From Capronia americana (taxonomy: Eukaryota; Ascomycota; Eurotiomycetes; Chaetothyriales; Herpotrichiellaceae): DNA of 64,000 nucleotides. Each line of letters opens with the position of its first letter. The stretch's first letter is position 1. Of the stretch, positions 56,346 through 64,000 are shown one piece after another. The translations under genes were made by a program, and so were the position numbers. The notes below the pieces were generated by a model. The model had not been told where the DNA came from. It ran no database searches and saw nothing but the letters and a program-made list of their open reading frames with translations. The stretch covers positions 186,001 to 250,000 of the forward strand of contig JADWQD010000017.1 of the NCBI GenBank assembly GCA_016110215.1. The letters are read 5' to 3'.

Positions 56346-56761
56346 AACATGGCGGATGACTTCCTCTGTTAGCGGCCGTCAACCGCTGAATGGCAAAGGG
56401 GTTATGATAGAGTTGCTGATCGTTTCAGGCGAGTTGTTGTGGAAGTCGACCTTGCGAACACTTCGAGAGGGAAGGAAGCAGGTCGCAGTAGGGAAGTCCC
56501 TGTGAGAAGTCGAAACGGTTGGGACTTACGGGAAGGCGATTGCGGTTCAGGCAGTCACCGGCCATATAAGTCGAACAACCACTGCGTCGTCTGCGCGAGG
56601 GTGCCCGATCAAATCGCCGGTTTCAAGGAATCACTCCTTTTCACTTCTGACCTGTAAACCGATTTCCTGACCTGCCTGGAAAGTTACCGTCCGCTTCGTA
56701 CGGACTTATAGCCGCGCAACTGATCTAGACCCGTGAAGGTAGCTCCATGGCTGATGGACCT

Positions 56762-59020
56762 TCATTCGGCTTCGTTGTGCAACAGGGCTCCCAGTATGGC
56801 GGCAAATCTCCTCGCAATCTCCCAGTGACCTATCCGCCTCAAGAGGTCGGTCAACCCGCTGAGTGATGCGTTGGTCTCGGTTGTCGTGGGCCGCCCATGC
56901 TTGTAACCGCTGGCTTGGAAGAGCAGTAAAGCGGGATTGACTCCTATTATCTTGAACTCGGGGTACTCTGGGCTCTCCGTGGTACCTGTTGTTCGTTGCC
57001 CACCATCCTGCTCAGAACCAAATCGAGTATAGCAAAACCAGGAAATGCCTGCACGAAACATTGCTCTGGGCACATGGATTGCGGGTTCAAAGCCGAGCGG
57101 GAGATTCTCCAGCTTTTTCTGGATGACCAAGCCGTGGATTACGCACCTTCGGGCTTGGTCGGAGTTCGCCCACATCGTGACTGCATGCAGGTCTTCTGAT
57201 GAAAGATCAGAGCCGTCTCTCCCAATGGCTCGCTCCAGGAGGTCAAAATCAGCAAACATGATCATAAATGCAAGGTGCCACAATATGCTCATGTCCATAT
57301 GATCTGCTTCCCAGGCAGCCGATTCCAGCAGAAAATGTCGATGAAACGACGTCAATGTGCCCAGGATCTCGTCCGGCCTAGATTGCGTTGGACGAGTCGA
57401 GCCGTTCAACCCGGTTTCGACAATACTTGCGCAGATACCTTCGAGAACGGTGTAAGCCGTGAAGTAGCTGTTGCTTGGCATAGCGAGGAGGTCGAAATCT
57501 AAGTGCTCATCTATCGAGGCCGGTGTAGCATTGCTGGTTTCAAGGTTGCTTGGGTCGCTCAGATATGCCTTGCGCCACTCGTCCGCCCGAACAGCCATGA
57601 ATGTCTGGTTCGAGGCCGCGACCGGTAGCTGACGAGAATTGTGCCGAAGGAAAGGCTCATGGTGAAACATGGCAGCAAGCTCTGCATCGTGAATATGGAC
57701 GCTCAGCGCGATACGGATGAGCTCTTCATTTCTCGCCCATTCTCGCCACTTCTTATCCAGCTCCGCTGAGGACACGTTGAGGTCGAGGCCGACCATCTTC
57801 TTTGTCTTGAAGGTCGCAGAGCGTCGCGCCCATGAGATCAATGTCCCATTGAATGCATCGACAATCGCGAGATGCCTCGGCTCCCCAGAAAGAAGACCGA
57901 AGGTTTGCCCAATGATGGCAGTCTGGATGAGTGAAATTTTCTGATCGATTCCGCGCGCAATGAGCCGGTCCCAATTGGCAAGCACGGCTTTGTGTAGCCT
58001 GTCATAAATTTGCACCCCTTGGCGGATCGCATGTACTGAACCGGTGAAAAGGCTGCCAACGGAACAGATTGACAGTAGCACCATCGAATTCGCCTTTGAG
58101 GGGCGGAAAGTTGGCGCGTGTACGACCGGAAAAACAGGGTGGAATCGTGCAAAATATGACCTGACGCAAAGATTGAGGAAATCCGCTGACGGCAGAGCGG
58201 TCTGTTCCTTCAGGGGTCGGATTTGGAGGCTTTGAGTAAGCGTCTGCCGGTACAAATCGTCTACTTCATCGCGAGAGCCAGGAGGTGTAGCGGGTCCTGA
58301 TTGAGGCATTCCATCCTCACCGTCGTCGTTCGCCGTGAACCAGATTCGTTTCATATTGGAAACAGGCTTGTAGTTGGTAGGTCCGCCAAAGGTGGCATAT
58401 GGGCTCTCCGGCCAGCCAGGTCGCAGCTCTGCCATAGTAGCCACCAGAGGAGTATCCAAAATGCCGTTTTGGAGGTCGCTATCAACGAGCCAGGAAGGGA
58501 ACTGGGCCTCGAGATCGAAGTTAAATGAATCCAGTGACATGTCTAGCCCACTTCCCAATTGATTGGGTGTGAAGTTGTTCGGGTACATATTGACGGAGGC
58601 GTCATTGGTGGTCACTGGGCTTCCCCCAGCCAAGATTGCAGCCTCATCAAGGGCGGCGGTGTTGTTTGAGAAGGCTTGCGAGGTATCGATGGTCATTGAA
58701 TCGCTGGCCCGGCGCTGTTCTTCTGCGACAGCGACAGAAGGGTCGTCCAAATGATCCTTCTGATGCCGGAGGAGGGTATCGCTAGACAGTACTTCTGAGC
58801 AAGGAGATAGGTACCACTCTGGCAACACTTACTGTCGACCATACTTCCTGCCACATTTCGTACAGACGAAGGGCTTCTCCTTGGTATGAGATCTGACGTG
58901 CCTTTCGAGATGGTCGGTCTTAGCGAAGGTGCGACCACACGTCGAGCACTGTCGGACCTTGCTCGCACGGCGTCCTCTTGTGCCATCTTTGGAATTCGGC
59001 GTTGATTGAGGATCAGGCAT
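56762..59020 (-). CDS. C2H2 zinc-finger transcription factor with fungal_trans domain
   Basis: Two exons (58833-59020, 56762-58781), 735 residues. Two adjacent C2H2 fingers at residues 22-72: CSTCGRTFAKTDHLERHVRSH, then CTKCGRKYGRH with its second half (DTLLRHQKDH) encoded after the intron. Splicing inside the finger supports the junction. A Ser/Thr/Asn-rich linker follows and then the fungal_trans middle homology domain (about residues 200-560; LNLCVRSYFARFHPVFPVVHAPTF is its usual start, then LLSICSVGSLFTGS). Proteins with this pairing regulate carbon or secondary metabolism in filamentous fungi. It is divergent from an FAD monooxygenase across 984 bp, which suggests it may control that gene; the two MFS genes downstream may also be targets. 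No direct evidence for either. Confidence 0.9.
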
Positions 59021-60004
59021 TGCCGAGAGAAGTTGATGTGGAAGATGGATGACGCCCCCATTGCATTAGGACGGAAAAGTCATGCCACTGACACTTGTTC
59101 GAAGGACAAGACTGCGATTGTATGGAGGTGAAGCGTCTTGTGGGGAAAAAAGAAGAGATTCCGCAAAAACCGGGGAAGCCCCCCATCCCCCTGCGAGTCA
59201 CCGATGGTGAGCCGTGGTGGCTCGGATGCTTGCGGGGGCGAGCCTGGAGCAACTTGGAGGCACCCACGAATACGAGTAGTTAGACGCACCAGTTGGCCTC
59301 GGCCTAGCCACCACCCCAAGCCACTCTAACCAAGCCTGCGAGCTGGGTGAGCACTCCCTTATTGTCCTTTGTCGCTTTACAACTGACGACTGATTTCACA
59401 TTATCCTCATCGAACTGAAGGCCCGCTTCTGAACGCACACTCGACGTGTTACCGCATGTCATTTGAACAGGACCATCCATCGCTACGTAGGCAGGGATCC
59501 TCCTGATCAATGCTCCCTCGTCGATCTACACTTTGATGTGTGGCGAATGAATGTGGCAGAAACAGCAACGTAGAGAACTGAAGCTCTCACACTACTTGAA
59601 AAGCTTCGCCATCCTGCCATCCTGCCCAGTGACAGTCAAAGGAATTGATGGCGCGTCAGAGCCGAGAAATATACCTAGTAAAGCTGCTCTTTGCGCGAAG
59701 GGCCTCGATTGTGGGACGTTATCGATTTCCCCCACAAGTCCCACATTACAAGATGCCTTCTGCGCGTGGCCGTGGCTCCCAGTTTTTGATCTCCTTCCTC
59801 AGCATTTGCCGGACCGCGAAGTCGGGTCGTGGCATAGGGACACCACAAGGAATGGCTTTAGTAGGGAGCAAACAATCACTAGTTCCCTTTGGCTTTGTTT
59901 TCTCTCCACAGTCTCTATATAGGTAGGGTCTAGGCTCCCTCTCACTGCGGTTTCACTCCAACCTCAACCTCAACCCCAATATTTGCTTTGCGTGGCTTTT
60001 CATC
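59021..60004. promoter_or_regulatory. divergent promoter, C2H2 regulator and FAD monooxygenase
   Basis: 984 bp between divergent genes. A 123-codon plus frame (59551-59922) has no domain. The 60 bp before the monooxygenase ATG are pyrimidine-rich (AACCTCAACC repeats), like a 5' leader. No specific operator recognised. Confidence 0.4.
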
Positions 60005-62039
60005 ATGGCTCAGACTACATCCCCTGTCCAAGAGACCGGCGTGATAATATGCGGCGGAGGTCCGACGGGCGTTGTACTTTCTGCGCTCCTCGGAGCAATG
60101 AAAGTACCCAATATTGTGCTGGAGAGGGAGAAAGACATCACGACCGACCCTAGAGGGATTGCTTTGGATGAGGATGGCATTCGGATACTGCAGTCAATCG
60201 GGATCTATGACAAGATCTACACCGAGATCGGGACCTGTAAGTGCCTTCATCTTGCTTGAGGCAGAAATGAGCTGACGGTGAGAAGGTATGGAGATTTTCA
60301 ACTTTGTCACAGGTAGCGAGACAAACCTGTACAAGAAGCCGCTCCTGACCATGGACTACACGACGACCGAAGGCGGCACTGGTCACGTCGGATTCATCTG
60401 TCACAAGCAGCCTGCAATGGAGAAAGCGATCCGGGATCGGCTTCAGACGTTGTCGCCATCTGAGATTCGCACAGAGTCAACCCTAACAGGAATATCCGAG
60501 GACGACAAGCGAGTGACAGTCGAATATACAGATTCATATGGAAAGACCCACAAGCTATCGGCACCCTACCTCGTCGGGGCAGACGGGAAGACAGGCTACG
60601 TCCGTAAGAGGTATCTCGAACCCAAAGGTGTTGTTATGGAGAAGTGCAAAGAGTATGTAGGAACAGCCCCTGAGGAAGTCTGCATTACTGACTGAGCACA
60701 GATCTGACTACGACGAGACTTGGGTAGCGCTGAATTGGGAGATCTCCTTACCAACACCAAAGACCCACCCTGACTTCCCCCTGTGGCGGCTCGGATACAC
60801 GCCCGAACAAGTCTATGATCTCTTCTTCCCCAAGCAATTCCGATTTCTATGCAACCACAAGCGACCTTCGGTCTGCGGACGGTTCGGCCTAAAGACTGAT
60901 CGATTATGGAGATTTGAGTTTGTCATATTACCCGGAGAAGATGGTCACAAGATGGCATCGCCAGAAGAGACGAGTAAAATCATCTACCCCTACATCACAC
61001 ATCCTGGTAGCTGGTATGGCCTGGAACAGCCTGTGAGGTTTCCCGAAGACTGCATCAAGACGCTGAGATCGCGGCCGTTCTCGTTTGTGGCCAGAAGCTG
61101 CAATAAATGGTCAGTAGGACGGGTGATCTTAGCAGGAGACGCAGCTCACGTTTTCCCTCCGTTTGGTAAGAGTTACATTCCTCCCGTTGGACCAAGCTGA
61201 CGAGGGAAACAGGCGGCCAAGGAATCGCCTCCGGATTTCGAGATGCGTCCGCCTTGGCTTGGCGACTGGCCTTGCTGCACCGACGTCCCACAATCAACCA
61301 TGAGGCGATACTCACTGCGTGGTATAGCGAGCGAAAACAGCAGCTTGAACGGTCTCTCGCCGCTACTATTCAGAATGGCGCGTATGTCACCGAATCAGAC
61401 CCGGTCAAGGTGTTCATTCGCGAGTGGTACATGTGGGCGGTTCAGCTTATTCCCAGTTGGAAGAGAGAACTGCAGAAGGGAGCCCGAGCACAAGGCATGA
61501 CGAGATATCGATATAGTCCAGGGCTGGCATTCGTCGGTGATTCGGTAGGCGGCCTGCTCTTGCCCCAAGTGTACGCCTTCAACTTCCGAACCAACAAGGT
61601 CGAGTTCACCGACGATTTGATCTTCCCAGAGGACAATGCAGGCCTATTTCAACTACTGATCTTGCCGGACAAACCCGCAGAAGTGAAACAACTCACGAGA
61701 GGCCTCCAGCATATCAACGATTTGTCCGACGGCTTGCTCATCGCCGAGGAAGCCACCGTGATCATCCAGTCCACGAAAGCTTCAATTTCCGCTGAAGATA
61801 TGTCCATTCCACACCAGTTAGCACGCATCGCAAGTGGCGACGAGTTTGCGGCCGATCCTGTTCTCTGCAAGAACCGACCGCCTCCAATTGGCTACGACGA
61901 ATTGCGGCTTCGCAAGGAAGTGGGAGGCAAGAAGTATGTGGTCCTCAGACCGGACCGTTTCGTCTTCGCGGCCTGTGATACCTTGGCGGAGTTGAAACAA
62001 TCTGTATCCAAGCTGTCTGGTGCGTTACATCTCCGTTGA
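60005..62039 (+). CDS. FAD monooxygenase, phenol hydroxylase / MhpA type
   Basis: Four exons (60005-60236, 60286-60652, 60702-61165, 61213-62039), 629 residues. N-terminal dinucleotide fold VIICGGGPTGVVLSALLG, then DPRGIALDEDGIRILQSIG, a region typical of the aromatic hydroxylases PF01494. The FAD ribityl motif GDAAHVFPPFGGQGIASGFRDA crosses the last intron. The C-terminal 170 residues end with the thioredoxin-like tail KKYVVLRPDRFVFAACDTLAEL seen in phenol and 3-hydroxyphenylpropionate hydroxylases. It uses NAD(P)H and O2 to hydroxylate an aromatic or related ring in the cytosol. The divergent C2H2 regulator suggests inducible expression. Substrate unknown; catabolism of a phenolic or modification of a metabolite are equally open. 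Confidence 0.9.
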
Positions 62040-62933
62040 GAGTATAGCAGACACCGGCATGGGACGCATGATGTTCTCGTTCCGTAGGTTGATGTCAAAT
62101 ACTCGCTGGGTTGCATGGGCGTGGGCGTGAACGGTGAAGAAAGGAAAGTGATAGGTTCGACGGATCCACGAGCATGAAGGGGCGTTATGAAAGTCGAAGT
62201 CCTTCAGTCCAATTGTCGTCACTTTATTCCTGAGAGCTTTGGCTATGGCAACAAGGCCAGTCTTCAAATGAGGAAACACGTCTTCGGTTACACCCCCTGA
62301 TGCCTCGGTTGCGTCGATGATGTATTGGCGAAACATCGGCCACAACCGGAAAGCGTTGCAGCGGCATCCTTGTCCAATGGCGCTCACCATACGAAGTATG
62401 TGTCAAGGACCCTGCACGGCCTCTTATCAGTTTCACTGGTGGCTTGCGCAACCTATTTCCGTCAGGTAACGCCGCTGCCATAGGCGAAGAGGCTTGACAT
62501 ATCTTGTTCAGCAGCGGTCAGCATATCCGAATCTGTCGTACGATGATGCGGTGTAATCGAGGCTAATCTTGCATGTGCACGCCCCTGTTTCCACCCACAC
62601 ATACATTGGAATGTTCCGTGCCAGCCCGGCACACACATTCAATCCACCTCAGCCAGCCCAAGCCTTGGAGCCTTGTCCCTCCTATCATTTCCGCTACCGC
62701 CATCGTATCCTTTATCCTGTGAGTAACAGCTGAACACGCGGCATTTCAGCCCTGTCTACATTTCTATCTCAACTTCTCTAAAACCCCCATCCATCCAGAG
62801 AGTACGCCTTTTGCTTTCCCAGACTACAGTTCGCTGTTCCCAGTCAATAATTCAACCTCGTGAGATCCGTCAGCGCCACAGCTCGTGAAAATTGACCGCG
62901 TTTCGCCTGCTCGTCCAAGCTCAAACATCCGCT
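62040..62933. other. intergenic, no supported gene
   Basis: 894 bp between the monooxygenase and the small F-box-like gene. A 121-codon minus frame (62025-62390) has no recognisable domain. The 3' part is pyrimidine-rich, consistent with a promoter and leader of the next gene. Confidence 0.45.
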
Positions 62934-63470
62934 ATGGCGGGGATATCTCTTCAGACGCTGCCGCTGGAAATCCGCCTCCAGATATGGTCGTACCTCGTCC
63001 AGCCAACCAAGATATACCCATGTGAGTGCGCTCTCAAAGCCCGGCAGTGCCAGTCTCACCGTCTGGGAGGTTGCTGCCACAACAACTCGACCTACGAACA
63101 CTGCGACAACCGCGTGCTGCGCGTCAGCCGACAAATCTTCGCCGAAGTCCAGCCACTGGCCCAGCACGCGGCGAAAGAGCGCACATTCATGCTCTGCAAC
63201 AATCTCTGCTTGGACAATTTCTTCAAGGCGCTCGACCAAAGGGACTGGAAATGGGTCAAGCACCTCAAGGTCGATCTGTTCGTCGGCTGGGGCAGCGACA
63301 GCCAGGACGACTGGTTTCTCTGCCAGATGCATCGCTGGGCCCGAAGATACGTGGCGGGCACGCTGAGCAAGTACGACCAAGGCCGGGATTTGACGATCCA
63401 GCCTGCCACCGAGGCCAGGGAGGACACGGAAGGCCGGCGGACCCTTACTGTCGACATCTATCTGGCTTGA
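62934..63470 (+). CDS. small F-box/2EXR-like protein
   Basis: Single exon, 178 residues from the ATG at 62934. It opens with LQTLPLEIRLQIWSYLVQP, the short helix pair characteristic of fungal F-box-like or 2EXR domains, followed by NRVLRVSRQIFAEVQPLAQ, the second conserved element of that family (ancestral 'L-R-V-C-R-Q-I-Y-x-E'). Several cysteines (CECALKARQC, GGCCHNN) lie between. The rest is charged with no further domain. Such proteins are abundant in Pezizomycotina; some are Skp1 adaptors of SCF ligases, many have no known role. The upstream extension in frame has no ATG. No clear link to neighbours. Confidence 0.7.
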   Translation: MAGISLQTLPLEIRLQIWSYLVQPTKIYPCECALKARQCQSHRLGGCCHNNSTYEHCDNRVLRVSRQIFAEVQPLAQHAAKERTFMLCNNLCLDNFFKALDQRDWKWVKHLKVDLFVGWGSDSQDDWFLCQMHRWARRYVAGTLSKYDQGRDLTIQPATEAREDTEGRRTLTVDIYLA

Positions 63471-64000
63471 GAGGGAGAGCGAGAGAGAGAGGCGACGGCG
63501 GCGACGCGCACATTCAACTGTCTCGGTCTCGGTCCCGATCCCGATCCCGGTTCCGCGGGCTTCAAAACGACTTCTCGTCATCAGTTCCCACAGCGTGCAC
63601 TTACTCATTGTCCGACCATCGGATTCATATCAAACAGAGTGATGACCACATCTCATGCAATTGCGCTTGGCATTATTGCCACCACGCGCCGAAGCTATCC
63701 GACAGTCGGGACCTGCGCACCTTCGGCCCTCGAATGCAAAGTTTACGACAAAGAGTGCAGGAGAAATGTGACGATATGGCAAGATAACCCGCCAAAACAC
63801 AGCGTGTCAGCACCAGCAGAAATTCGGGTCCGGCGAATCTCTAGGCCGGAAATCCTACGGAGTAACCCCCATTCGCCGTGCCCGACGTGCCCAACGTAGT
63901 ACTGGACTAGGCTTACATAACCGCCTAACCCACTCCCTACTCACCGACTACTGGGCGTTTCGGCGACTCTTATCAGCACGTGCAAACAATCTTACTACGA
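63471..64000. other. right-edge intergenic
   Basis: 530 bp with GATCCC/GGTCTC microrepeats (63515-63555) and no supported gene. The next gene lies outside the window. Confidence 0.45.

Larger units (their letters stand above)
54124..56761. other. 2.6-kb gap with microsatellite and decayed coding traces
   Basis: No intact gene. It holds a CTG/TTG microsatellite at about 54145-54200 upstream of the DHA1 gene, the possible gene remnant at 55504-56345 (minus, listed separately), and the 3' flank of the C2H2 regulator. Confidence 0.45.

Noticed and set aside
62844..63608. 254-codon minus-strand ORF over the F-box-like gene
   Set aside because: Rich in Arg/Ser/Leu from microrepeats, with no domain, while the plus strand encodes a recognisable LPLEIRLQIW motif.
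1..64000. tRNA genes
   Set aside because: I looked for GGTTCRA-type B boxes with an upstream A box and found none convincing; a covariance-model scan would be needed to exclude them.

Overview
The window is nuclear DNA from a filamentous ascomycete (Pezizomycotina). The evidence is short spliceosomal introns (about 48-150 bp, GT...AG, with visible CTAAC-type branch sites), a WetA-type conidiation regulator, polyubiquitin, COQ3, Zn2Cys6 and C2H2/fungal_trans regulators, and a highly reducing polyketide synthase (HR-PKS) cluster. I cannot place it below that rank. Exon structures were built by hand from splice signals and reading-frame continuity. Every multi-exon gene listed closes in frame, but small boundary errors are possible.

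Left third (1-17.2 kb), mostly conserved or housekeeping genes: an acyltransferase-3 membrane protein, a 323-bp inverted-repeat (MITE-like) element, a wetA-like gene with a 2.2-kb upstream gap, a four-unit polyubiquitin gene, a BRAP2/Etp1-type RING + ZnF-UBP protein convergent with COQ3, an intronless LGFP-repeat protein of bacterial type, and a small Cys-rich protein.

Middle (18.3-39.8 kb), a secondary-metabolite cluster: a LovE/MlcR-like Zn2Cys6 regulator, divergent from a 2,980-residue HR-PKS (KS-AT-DH-MT-ER0-KR-ACP-C), then an FSH1/LovG-like hydrolase, a LovC-like trans-enoyl reductase, a P450, a salicylate-hydroxylase-like flavin monooxygenase and a 14-TM MFS exporter. The PKS has no evident ER of its own, and the trans-ER would supply that activity. 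Its C-terminal condensation domain has Arg instead of the second His of HHxxxDG and no adenylation domain follows. The hydrolase would release the chain, the P450 and FMO would oxidise it, and the MFS would export it. CCGAA half-sites recur in the cluster promoters, including two tight direct-repeat pairs. An ENA-type cation ATPase borders the cluster.

Right third (40.5-64 kb): a coiled-coil protein, an Mpo1/DUF962 protein, a cytochrome b561, two MFS transporters, a region with traces of a decayed gene, a C2H2/fungal_trans regulator divergent from a phenol-hydroxylase-type FAD monooxygenase (possibly a small catabolic or detoxification unit with the nearby transporters), and a small F-box/2EXR-like protein. 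I saw no tRNA, rRNA, CRISPR or autonomous transposon.
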